Assembly (NCBI GenBank): GCA_015661985.1
Contig: DQVB01000314.1
Span: forward strand, 1 to 16,550
Length of the DNA stretch: 16,550 nucleotides
Source of the DNA: Planctomycetota bacterium
GTDB taxonomy: Bacteria; Planctomycetota; Planctomycetia; Pirellulales; Thermoguttaceae
Direction of reading: 5' to 3'
Made by a program: the position numbers and the translations under genes. Below, piece after piece: positions 8,158-14,621 of the stretch (position 1 is its first letter; every line of letters begins with the position of its first letter). Below the pieces are notes generated by a model. The model was not told the DNA's origin and made no database searches. It saw only the letters and a program-made list of their open reading frames with translations.

Positions 8158-8518
8158 CGGCCTCCGGCGGTTCTTTTTTCGACATTCGGGTGGAGGCCAT
8201 TTAGACGCCTGCTTGGGTCCCCAATGAGATGCTCGTCACCAACGCCGGCGAAACCGGAGGGAAGCATACGAGTCGCTTTACGGAAAAGGAGTACCGAAGG
8301 GGTCGATGGAAAGGCATGCTTTGAAACGCCGGGACGCAGGGAACACGGGGTGTCCTCGAGCTCCTTTCCTCTGCGACCTCCGTGCCTGTGTGACTCGAAC
8401 CCCAAAGTGTCTGGGGAGAACTTCTTCCGACCCGTTGTGGGAACGAATCCGTCTCCTGATCGAATTCGTCCTGAACCGGATCGAAGCTTCTCATGGGTTG
8501 AACTCGCCCGGCGCAACG

Positions 8519-8791
8519 ATGCCGGAACGGATCAACGCGGCGCGGCAACAAGCGGTCAAACGGCTGGAAGAACTCGGGGAGGACGTTCCGGGGCATAAAG
8601 CCTTGTGCGACGACTTGGACGATTCGTTCTTTGCGGCGCAGCTGATCAGCTATCCGGGCAACGACCTGTCCCAGCAGCCAGGCGTCGAGCGGATCGCCAA
8701 CGTCGCGCAACGCAGGGTGAGGAGGACGATTGACGCGGAATCGCAATCGCGGAAGCACCCGCCGGTTAGGGTCGCCTCACGACAGGGGTAG
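8519..8791 (+). CDS. Small hypothetical protein, doubtful
   Basis: This frame encodes 90 residues starting MPERINAARQQAVKRLEELG and containing GHKALCDDLDDSFFAAQLIS. It is predicted to be mostly helical and charged. Third positions are much richer in G+C than second positions, which favours this strand over the overlapping minus-strand frame at 8201-8758. The same bias extends upstream through WERIRLLIEFVLNRIEAS to about 8435, so the true start may be a TTG there, or the gene may be a decayed fragment. Neither start has a clear ribosome site. I do not recognise the family. The 3' end runs into the inverted repeat at 8777-8833. Confidence 0.35.
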   Translation: MPERINAARQQAVKRLEELGEDVPGHKALCDDLDDSFFAAQLISYPGNDLSQQPGVERIANVAQRRVRRTIDAESQSRKHPPVRVASRQG

Positions 8792-8833
8792 GCAGCGCGG
8801 GTTGGGCCCAGGCACCCCCTGCCCCTATCGTGA
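8777..8833. repeat. Inverted repeat near 3' end of the small frame
   Basis: TCACGACAGGGGTAGGCA at 8777-8794 is complementary, apart from one mismatch and a few unpaired bases, to TGCCCCTATCGTGA at 8820-8833. This forms an imperfect hairpin with a GC-rich loop. It may terminate transcription from the left or belong to the dispersed palindromes, but there is no T-run. Confidence 0.45.
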
Positions 8834-8887
8834 AGGGGGGCTTTCTCACGTGGACGCCGCTCAACTGGCGCGAGGGTGGGCCCGCAC

Positions 8888-8914
8888 GACAGGCTGGAAG
8901 CCTGTGCCACGTAG
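8888..8914. repeat. REP-like palindrome, family 2, copy 2
   Basis: The unit ACAGGCT-GGA-AGCCTGT is a perfect 7-bp stem with a 3-base loop, followed by GCCACGTAG. In reverse orientation it aligns with the units at 7488 and 14556. It lies 21 bases past the stop codon of the recombinase gene, where a hairpin could protect or end that transcript. Confidence 0.65.
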
Positions 8915-8935
8915 CCTGTCGCACTTGGAGGCCGG

Positions 8936-9862
8936 TCAATGGGCTCGCGGGTGGGCCTTTTCGTAGGCCGCGCGCAGCCCTGCGGTACTGACATGGGTGT
9001 AGATCTGGGTCGTGACCAGGCTGCGGTGGCCTAACAGCTCCTGGACGCTGCGGATATCGGCCCCTCGGTCCAGCAGGTGGGTGGCGAAGCTGTGGCGAAG
9101 CGAATGGGGCGTGGTGCGGCCGTCCAGCCCCGTTTGGCGGAGGTATTTTTCCAGCATGCGGCCCACGCTGCGGGTACTCAACCGGCGGCCGAACTTGTTG
9201 AGGAACACGGGCGATTCGGGGCCTTGGGGCTCACGGGGACTGAGGCGGCGAACGGCCAGCCAGCGCTTCAGGGCGCGGGCGGCGTAGGAGCCGATGGGGG
9301 CCAGCCGTTCGCGTCGGCCCTTGCCCCGGACGCGAACCACCCCCGCGGCGAAGTCCAGATCGCTTTGGTTCAGGCCCACCAGTTCGCTGACGCGCAAGCC
9401 CGCCGAGTACATGGTTTCCAAGATGGCCCGGTCGCGCAGTCCCAGGGGTTGGTCGGCTGGCGGAGCCTCCAAGAGCCTGCCGATCTCGTCGGTGGACAGG
9501 AAGTGGGGCAGCTTGCGCGGCTTGCGAGGGTTGCGCAGGGGCCGGGCCGGGTTGTTCTTGACCCATCCTTCGCGCTGGCCGAAACGGAAGAAGCTGCGCA
9601 TCGACGCCAGCCGCCGGGCCACGGTGGTCTTGGCGTAACCCGCTTCGTGGAGGGCCGCCACGTAGCCGCGCAGCTCGAGGACCGAGATGGCCCCGGGAGG
9701 CGGGGCCGTGCCGCCGCGGGCTTCGGCCAGGTACCCGGCCAGCGCGCTGAGGTCTTCGCGGTAGCTCTTGACGGTCAACTCCGAGGCGTTTCGCTCCACC
9801 CGAAGATACTGGAGGAAACGCTCGATAGCCCGCTGCAAGCTGACCGACTCCAGATCGCCCAT
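8936..9862 (-). CDS. Tyrosine recombinase, XerC/XerD type
   Basis: This 308-residue site-specific recombinase has the length and order of the Xer family. The N-terminal SAM-like core-binding domain spans about 8-105 (FLQYLRVERNASELTVKSYR), and the catalytic domain spans about 118-300. Catalytic residues are all visible: Arg157 in GLRVSEL, Lys181 in RGKGRRERL, His253 and Arg256 in HSLRH, His279 in LLGHRS and the nucleophile Tyr288 in QIYTHV. Xer enzymes resolve chromosome dimers at dif with FtsK; no dif-like site was found. The ATG at 9862 gives the family's usual length; an extension to a TTG at 9925 would add 21 atypical residues. It is flanked by REP-like units but has no cassette or integron features, so a housekeeping role is more likely than a mobile one. 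XerC and XerD cannot be told apart here. Confidence 0.95.
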   Translation of the reverse strand: MGDLESVSLQRAIERFLQYLRVERNASELTVKSYREDLSALAGYLAEARGGTAPPPGAISVLELRGYVAALHEAGYAKTTVARRLASMRSFFRFGQREGWVKNNPARPLRNPRKPRKLPHFLSTDEIGRLLEAPPADQPLGLRDRAILETMYSAGLRVSELVGLNQSDLDFAAGVVRVRGKGRRERLAPIGSYAARALKRWLAVRRLSPREPQGPESPVFLNKFGRRLSTRSVGRMLEKYLRQTGLDGRTTPHSLRHSFATHLLDRGADIRSVQELLGHRSLVTTQIYTHVSTAGLRAAYEKAHPRAH

Positions 9863-9934
9863 CGGCTGCTCGTACTCCCCGCAGGCCCGGGCCGGGTCAA
9901 GATGACTGTTTTCCCAGTGTTGCAAACCGGCAGG

Positions 9935-9960
9935 GCAGGATGGACATTCCTGTCCGTCAT
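9935..9960. repeat. REP-like palindrome, family 3, left copy
   Basis: GCAGGATGGACATTCCTGTC followed by CGTCAT contains the stem GGACA-TTCC-TGTCC. It matches, in opposite orientation, the unit at 10051-10078 at 20 of 24 positions, with an A-T to G-C compensatory exchange in the stem. Confidence 0.7.
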
Positions 9961-10050
9961 AGGTCGGGCAAAACGCGCAATAACCTGCGTATCGTCAATG
10001 CCACAAACGTGAGTTTTGCCGAACTAGCCGGGATTGCCGGTCGAGCCCAT

Positions 10051-10078
10051 GATGGACGGGCAAGAATGCCCATCCTAC
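10051..10078. repeat. REP-like palindrome, family 3, right copy
   Basis: Begins GATGGACGGGCAAG and ends CATCCTAC. On the complementary strand it has the stem GGGCA-TTCT-TGCCC. It is the inverted partner of 9935-9960, the two being about 90 bases apart in the space between the recombinase and the small protein gene. Confidence 0.7.
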
Positions 10079-10120
10079 ATCTTTCTCGAACGTTGGGGTT
10101 TTCTCCCATGTACCGGCCGT

Positions 10121-10366
10121 TCAGTAGCCTTCGTCGTTGTCGGTGGGCAGGGGCAAGTTGAGCCTGCGGTTTGGGGCCCCTTTGCAGCTCTGTTGCCGCA
10201 CCTTCTGGCTCAGCACGGCCGCATCGTACCAGGTGAAGCTGAGTTCCGGGTTGGAAGCGAAGCGTCCCAGCATCCGGAGCGTCTCTGCGCGGCTGGCATC
10301 GTCGTACAAGAACACGTACCGCTCGACTCCTTTGACCAGGGCCAGGACGTTGATATCTTGAGCCAT
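10121..10366 (-). CDS. Small conserved-type hypothetical protein
   Basis: The frame encodes 81 residues from ATG at 10366, with GGAGGAG ten bases upstream. An in-frame extension to 10504 is arginine-rich, overlaps the preceding gene and is not credible. The protein MAQDINVLALVKGVERYVFL continues with a charged helix and the motif FTWYDAAVLSQKVRQ. It has no signal peptide, membrane segment or cysteine cluster and looks like a compact cytoplasmic protein. It lies 65 bases downstream of the lipoprotein gene on the same strand, probably in one operon. I recall similar short proteins as conserved hypotheticals in planctomycetes, without a known function. Confidence 0.8.
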   Translation of the reverse strand: MAQDINVLALVKGVERYVFLYDDASRAETLRMLGRFASNPELSFTWYDAAVLSQKVRQQSCKGAPNRRLNLPLPTDNDEGY

Positions 10367-10431
10367 TGCCGTTATTCTCCTCCGTCTTGATCGGGTACGT
10401 GTCCCTGCCGCGTCGAGCCGCTCCAGGATTG

Positions 10432-11340
10432 TTATCGGATGATGGGCCACCGCCACACCACTCGCGTTTCCCCGGCTCCGCCGCGGGCGCTGAGCATTTC
10501 CCAAATGTGCATGTGGCAGCAGAAGCGGATGAAGTCGTCGCTGCGTTGCAGGTAGCTTTGCCAGCCGCCGAAGCGGGCGTCATCGCGGAAAAAGTAGTAC
10601 GTCTGTAACGCCTCGGTAAAGTCGGCATCATGCCCGTTATAGGACCGTGTGTGTGTCAACACAGGCTGAGCGGTGGGAAGACACGGTGGCGGCGCGGGTT
10701 GGGGAGGCGGCGGAATAAAGCCGCTCGGATCAGGCCATGGCTTTGGCAAAACCTTGTCAACTGGGTTGGTTGCTCCGTCTGGACCGGAAGCGGCGGGGAT
10801 ATACGCCGGCGTTTGCGTCTTGAGTTGCTCGCGCGCCAAGGCCATCTCCGCTTCGAAGATCAGCGACCCGGGGATCTCGGATTCCTCGGGCGTCCCCCAA
10901 GGCAACCCGTATCCGGGCGGGATGGGATGGAAACACGGATTGGCCGCGTACCACTCCACACGCATCGCGCAGCGGGGCGGGTAGTAAGGCGAATAATCGG
11001 TCACGGCGCCGATGACGATGGCGTCGACCTCCAGCAGCTGGGCCAATCGGCGGGCGTCCTCAGCACTGCTCAACTCGATCCCGTGGTCCCGCATCGCCTG
11101 CTCGACTACCCCCACCGGCACCACCTCGAACCCCGGCACCAACTGCAGCTCGTTGAAATAGGCCGCGGCAAACTGACGTCCGTCCACCGTCGGCTCGCTG
11201 CTCAGGTTGAAAAACGGAGCCACGGCCACCTTGGACAGCTGCGGAAACGGATTGTGGACCGTCGGCTGATAGGCGACCTCCGGCAGCAGCGAGCAGCCGC
11301 CGAAGACCACGCAGAAGAGAAAACCAACGCGCAGCAGCAT
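10432..11340 (-). CDS. CsgG/LpoB-like putative lipoprotein
   Basis: This 302-residue protein opens with a short hydrophobic signal ending in VVFGGC, so Cys16 is the likely lipidated residue; the phenylalanine at -3 makes it an imperfect lipobox. Residues 37-115 (KVAVAPFFNLSSEPTVDGRQ, then a helix-strand pattern to LEVDAIVIGAVTDY) resemble the fold shared by CsgG, LpoB and GNA1162-type lipoproteins, where the conserved start is an 'hAVLPF-N' strand. The middle, about 190-230, is proline-rich (PPPPQPAPPP). The C-terminal part contains HTRSYNGHDADFTEALQTYY and is aromatic and acidic. A peripheral role at the outer membrane or cell wall is inferred from family resemblance only. The ATG at 11340 begins the signal peptide; the frame is open further upstream, but that stretch is not protein-like. 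Divergent from ispG. Confidence 0.82.
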   Translation of the reverse strand: MLLRVGFLFCVVFGGCSLLPEVAYQPTVHNPFPQLSKVAVAPFFNLSSEPTVDGRQFAAAYFNELQLVPGFEVVPVGVVEQAMRDHGIELSSAEDARRLAQLLEVDAIVIGAVTDYSPYYPPRCAMRVEWYAANPCFHPIPPGYGLPWGTPEESEIPGSLIFEAEMALAREQLKTQTPAYIPAASGPDGATNPVDKVLPKPWPDPSGFIPPPPQPAPPPCLPTAQPVLTHTRSYNGHDADFTEALQTYYFFRDDARFGGWQSYLQRSDDFIRFCCHMHIWEMLSARGGAGETRVVWRWPIIR

Positions 11341-11702
11341 GGGGGGGTCATACGTCTCCAGCAGGTGGCCCCCCTGCTTTCGTGGGCCAAGAGGCGACGC
11401 GGTCCAAGTGCGCCGCCGCCCGGCCGGATCGCTACAGTCCCGTTTATCGGCAAGGCCGACCCAGTATCTCCAGACTTCGTCGCCGAAAAAAACGCGCGGC
11501 CACGCCGGCCTTGCCCGCCGGGCTCCCAGCCTGACAATGGGAAAAGGAGGAGACGGCGCCCGGGCGATCGAGTACCCCCAGGCCGTTTGCCCAGGGGGGG
11601 CCAGTTTGTGGGGTCGGCGTGGCGTGCCAAGTGCATCGCCGCCAAGCTGACCACCAGCGCGGTGACCGAGTGGCCCTGTGTGGCCGATCGAAGGAACAGC
11701 CC
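11341..11702. other. Divergent intergenic region, lipoprotein / ispG
   Basis: About 360 bases between two divergent starts, so both promoters should lie here. Open frames cross it on both strands but have no ribosome sites. Visible are a run of seven A at about 11486-11492 and a GC-rich segment. GAAGGA at 11690-11695 is the ribosome site for ispG. No confident promoter pair or operator could be picked. Confidence 0.5.
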
Positions 11703-12851
11703 GTGAATGCACCTCGCAACCCAACCCGTCCTGTGAGGATAGGATCTGTAACCATCGGCGGGGGCAGACCGATCGTGGTGCAGAGCATGTGTACGGCCAA
11801 GGCTTGGGACGTGGAGGCCGCGGTGCGCCAGATCGATTCGTTGTGGCGAGCCGGGGCCGGGGTGGTGCGAGTGGCGGTGGACAGCCGGCGGGAGGCTGAT
11901 GCGCTGAAGGAGATCCGCCAGCGGAGCGAAGCCAACTTGGCCGTGGATCTGCAGGAGAGCTACCAGTTGGCCGCCGACGTGGCCCCTTTCGTGGACAAGA
12001 TCCGGTACAACCCCGGCCACCTGTATCACCATCAGCGCAGCCGCCCGTGGCAGGACAAGGTCCGCTTCCTGGCCGACGTGGCGGGCCAGCACGATTGTGC
12101 CATCCGCGTGGGGGTCAATTGCGGGTCGGTGGACCCGGCACAGCGGTCGCGTTTCGCGCCGGACGACTGGCTCGGGCCGATGTTGGCCAGCGCGCTGGAG
12201 CATTGCGAACGGCTCGATTCATTCGGTTTCACCCGGTATTGCGTGTCGCTGAAGGATTCCGATCCCCGGCGGGTGGTGGAGGTCAACCGGCGCTTTGCGG
12301 CCCAGCGACCGGACGTGCCCCTGCACCTGGGTGTGACCGAAGCTGGGATGCCGCCCGAGGGCATCGCCAAGACGCGTATGGCGCTGGAGCAACTCATAAG
12401 CCGGGGCATCGGCGACACGATCCGCGTGTCCTTGACCGTGCCCGGATGGCGCAAGCACGAAGAGGTAGAAGCGGGGCGGCGGATTTTGGAAGATATCGCG
12501 GCGGGGCGGATCGGTAGCCAAGACGAGTTGGGCGCAGGGCGACTGAACATCGTCAGTTGTCCGAGCTGTTCCCGGGTGGAGAACGAGGCTTTTGTCGAGT
12601 TGGCCGTCAAGGTCCGAGAGATGACTCGCTACGCGGCCCGTTACCCGCTGACCATCGCCGTGATGGGCTGTCGGGTAAACGGACCGGGCGAGACGGACGA
12701 CGCGGACCTGGGCGTCTGGTGCGGCCCGCGGTTTGTGAACCTGAAGCGAGGCGGCGAGCTGCTGGGGCGGTTTTCCTATCAGGAGATCCTGCCGCGGCTG
12801 AAGGCCGAGCTGGACGCATTGATCGCCTCACGGTTTGGATCGCCTCGCTGA
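11703..12851 (+). CDS. ispG: 4-hydroxy-3-methylbut-2-enyl diphosphate synthase
   Basis: IspG (GcpE) reduces methylerythritol cyclodiphosphate to HMBPP in the MEP isoprenoid pathway with a [4Fe-4S] cluster. The protein has 382 residues. The cluster ligands are visible as Cys286 and Cys289 in SCPSC and Cys323 in MGCRVNGPGE, with the catalytic Glu330 in the same motif. The N-terminal TIM-barrel begins RIGSVTIGGGRPIVVQSM. It differs from textbook IspG in several places: QSMCTAKAWD instead of QSMT-type, AVDLQESY instead of VADIHF-type and KIRYNPGHLYHH instead of RINPGN. These variants look like a lineage form. The GTG start at 11703 is supported by GAAGGA seven bases upstream and by the family's usual N-terminus; a longer frame to 11619 lacks this. 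A hairpin follows the stop. Confidence 0.97.
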   Translation: MNAPRNPTRPVRIGSVTIGGGRPIVVQSMCTAKAWDVEAAVRQIDSLWRAGAGVVRVAVDSRREADALKEIRQRSEANLAVDLQESYQLAADVAPFVDKIRYNPGHLYHHQRSRPWQDKVRFLADVAGQHDCAIRVGVNCGSVDPAQRSRFAPDDWLGPMLASALEHCERLDSFGFTRYCVSLKDSDPRRVVEVNRRFAAQRPDVPLHLGVTEAGMPPEGIAKTRMALEQLISRGIGDTIRVSLTVPGWRKHEEVEAGRRILEDIAAGRIGSQDELGAGRLNIVSCPSCSRVENEAFVELAVKVREMTRYAARYPLTIAVMGCRVNGPGETDDADLGVWCGPRFVNLKRGGELLGRFSYQEILPRLKAELDALIASRFGSPR

Positions 12852-12893
12852 AGGCTGGCCTGTGGCCGTCGGGGTTGAACGGATCAGGCGCAG

Positions 12894-12930
12894 GGTGGGC
12901 CCAGCGGCCGCCGGTCCGCGCTGGCCCACC
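12894..12930. repeat. Hairpin downstream of ispG
   Basis: GGTGGGCCCAGCG and CGCTGGCCCACC form a 12-bp stem with one bulged base, 42 bases after the ispG stop. There is no T-run on the plus strand. It could be a non-canonical terminator, an mRNA-stabilising hairpin or another REP-like unit. Confidence 0.55.
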
Positions 12931-13040
12931 GTTGTGCTTTGCGAAAAACGCTCGCCAGGCGGGTTGAAAAGTGCTGGGCCTTTGAGCAATGGTGAATGGC
13001 CTGGTGCTCGATGGCATAAACCGCATGATGGTGGGCCATC

Positions 13041-13057
13041 GGCCGCCCGCGGCGGCC
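13041..13057. repeat. Perfect GC hairpin between ispG and sulfatase
   Basis: GGCCGCC-CGC-GGCGGCC is a perfect 7-bp stem in the convergent gap, 48 bases past the sulfatase stop on the minus strand. There is no T-run. It may help end transcription from either side or be a product of composition. Confidence 0.4.
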
Positions 13058-13104
13058 TCGCCCCCCTACGGGCTGAGTGAACGGGAAGGCGGCGCATGGG
13101 CAGC

Positions 13105-14457
13105 TCAGCGGGCTGGTCGAACTTCCTTTTCCCATTGGGCCAGCCGACGTTTCAGTCGCCGCACCTCGTCGGGCTGGGCATCCAGAAGGTTGTCCTGCTC
13201 GCCCGGGTCCCGCGCCAGATCGAAAAGGTATTCGCTCACCTGCTGGCCGTCCTGGCGGCTCAGGTATTTGAGCGTCCCGTCGCGCACGGCTCGCCAAGTG
13301 CGCTGGCCGCGGCGGGCTCGCCAGAAAAGCGTGCGCGGCATATCCGGCCGCCGCGATGCAATGTGGCGCACAATGTCGATGCCATCGAAAGGCCGGTCCG
13401 CCGGCTCCCGCGCCCCGGCCACCCGTACGATGGACTTGGACAGATCGAAGCTGATGGCCACCTGGTGGCTCACCACACCGGCGGGGAGCACACCGGGCAT
13501 GCGCATGATGCACGGCTCCCGTATCCCGCCTTCGAACAGGCCGCCCTTGTAGCCGGAAAAGGGGGCGTTTCGGGCGAGCCGCGTTCCGCCGTTGTCGCTG
13601 AAGAAGATGACCAGCGCCTCTTGGGCAAAGCCGCGGCGCTGCAAGGTGGCCAGGACCCGACCGATCCCCTCGTCAAGCCGCTCCAGCACGGCGACGTAGT
13701 CCTCGCGGGTTCCTTGGTTCCAGTTCTCTTGGGTCCGAGGTCGTTCGGGCTTCTGGCCCGGTCGCTGCAGCGGTGTATGAGGGGCCGTGTAAGGCAGGTA
13801 GAGGAAAAAGGGCCGCGAACCGTCGTGACGCCGGAGGAAATCCACGGCCGACTGGGTGATCAGGTCCGTCAGGTATCCTTCGCGGTAGACCTCCCTCTCG
13901 TTCTCATACAGCATGTGCGTCCCGTCCCATTCGCAGTGAAAGTAGTAGTCGACCCCGCCTCCCAAGGGACCGAAATAGTGGTCGAAGCCGTGCCGGATGG
14001 GAGAGAACTTGCGCTCGTAGCCCAGATGCCATTTGCCGTAGGCCACGGCCGTATAGCCGACCCCTTTGAGAAGCCGGACGACGGTGGCCTCGCTGGCGGG
14101 CAACCCCAGGTCGTGGCGAGCGGCCAGCCGGATAGCGTCATCGTAACGCCCCACGTTGCCGGTGCCGATGGCGCATTCCAGGCCGCCGACCCGATGCTGG
14201 TAGCGCCCCGTCATCAGTGCCGTGCGCGTAGGCGTGCATTCGGGGCCATTGGCATAGAAGTTCGTCAGCCGTACGCCTTCCGCGGCCAGACGGTCCAGGT
14301 TCGGGGTGCGGATGTCCGGGCAGCCGTAGCAGCCCAGGTCCCCGTAGCCCATGTCGTCGGCCACAATGAGCAGGATGTTGGGCGTCGCGGCCCCCGCCAC
14401 CGCACCCAATAGGCTCAACATCACAGCGCACTGCACAATACCTGTTGCTCGCAGCAT
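13105..14457 (-). CDS. Secreted sulfatase, type I (formylglycine)
   Basis: This 450-residue arylsulfatase-family hydrolase removes sulfate esters, probably from polysaccharides outside the cytoplasm. A signal peptide (hydrophobic 10-22, AGA-A cleavage) precedes the first strand TPNILLIVADDMGYGD. Calcium ligands Asp34/Asp35 and Asp288/Asn289 (SDNGG) are present. The formylglycine motif is CTPTR at 74-78 (Cys74), followed by TALMTGRYQ. KWH at 142-144, His227 in TAPHTPL and Lys304 in SGYKGG complete the active site. It needs a formylglycine-generating enzyme, which is not in the window. AAGGA six bases before the ATG supports the start. It is the second of two tandem sulfatase genes with a 164-base gap, which holds a REP-like unit. 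The sulfated substrate cannot be predicted. Confidence 0.96.
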   Translation of the reverse strand: MLRATGIVQCAVMLSLLGAVAGAATPNILLIVADDMGYGDLGCYGCPDIRTPNLDRLAAEGVRLTNFYANGPECTPTRTALMTGRYQHRVGGLECAIGTGNVGRYDDAIRLAARHDLGLPASEATVVRLLKGVGYTAVAYGKWHLGYERKFSPIRHGFDHYFGPLGGGVDYYFHCEWDGTHMLYENEREVYREGYLTDLITQSAVDFLRRHDGSRPFFLYLPYTAPHTPLQRPGQKPERPRTQENWNQGTREDYVAVLERLDEGIGRVLATLQRRGFAQEALVIFFSDNGGTRLARNAPFSGYKGGLFEGGIREPCIMRMPGVLPAGVVSHQVAISFDLSKSIVRVAGAREPADRPFDGIDIVRHIASRRPDMPRTLFWRARRGQRTWRAVRDGTLKYLSRQDGQQVSEYLFDLARDPGEQDNLLDAQPDEVRRLKRRLAQWEKEVRPAR

Positions 14458-14555
14458 CGTTCGTCCTTCGACTCAACGAGGATGATCCGCCCGAAACGGT
14501 TCGATCCATTGTCGGTGACCCGCCCGCCGCCTTCAAGCGCCGAGCCGAAAGGGCT

Positions 14556-14583
14556 CAACGTGGGACAGGCTTCCCAGCCCGTC
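14556..14583. repeat. REP-like palindrome, family 2, copy 3
   Basis: CAACGTGGGACAGGCTTCCC followed by AGCCCGTC aligns with the units at 7488 and (reversed) 8888. On the minus strand it folds as an 8-bp stem with a GGGA loop. It lies between the two sulfatase genes. Confidence 0.65.
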
Positions 14584-14621
14584 GCCACAACCAAAAGGGA
14601 TACTCGCACAGTGCGCGCCTG

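Larger units (their letters stand above)
7323..8434. other. Gene-poor interval with hairpins and remnants
   Basis: About 1.1 kb without a convincing intact gene. It holds a perfect dyad (7382-7398), a REP-like unit (7488-7514), a coding-like minus-strand remnant (7890-8009) and a strong stem-loop (8088-8157). Around 7800-7925 the DNA is very GC-rich with short direct repeats of GGGTCCG. Near 8365-8385 is a stretch whose complement reads GGCACGGAGGTCGCAGAGG, like a dispersed CACGGAG/GCAGAG motif seen in many bacterial intergenic regions. Open frames here lack ribosome sites and coding-type base bias. Confidence 0.5.

Noticed and set aside
8380..8412. tRNA-like GGGGTTCGAGTC on the minus strand
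   Set aside because: The flanking bases cannot form a T-stem, and no acceptor or anticodon arm is present.
8201..8758. A 185-residue minus-strand frame
   Set aside because: Codon-position G+C bias in 8480-8790 fits the plus strand better, and the rest of the frame is not protein-like.
8936..9862. Integron or integrative-element integrase
   Set aside because: Its length and motifs fit Xer. No attC sites, cassettes, tRNA-linked attachment site or other mobile genes are nearby.
11202..12203. A 333-residue minus-strand frame spanning the divergent region
   Set aside because: It overlaps ispG and the lipoprotein start in other frames and has no family features.
13096..14412. A 438-residue plus-strand open frame
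   Set aside because: Antisense to the sulfatase at 13105-14457; long shadow frames are expected in high-GC DNA.
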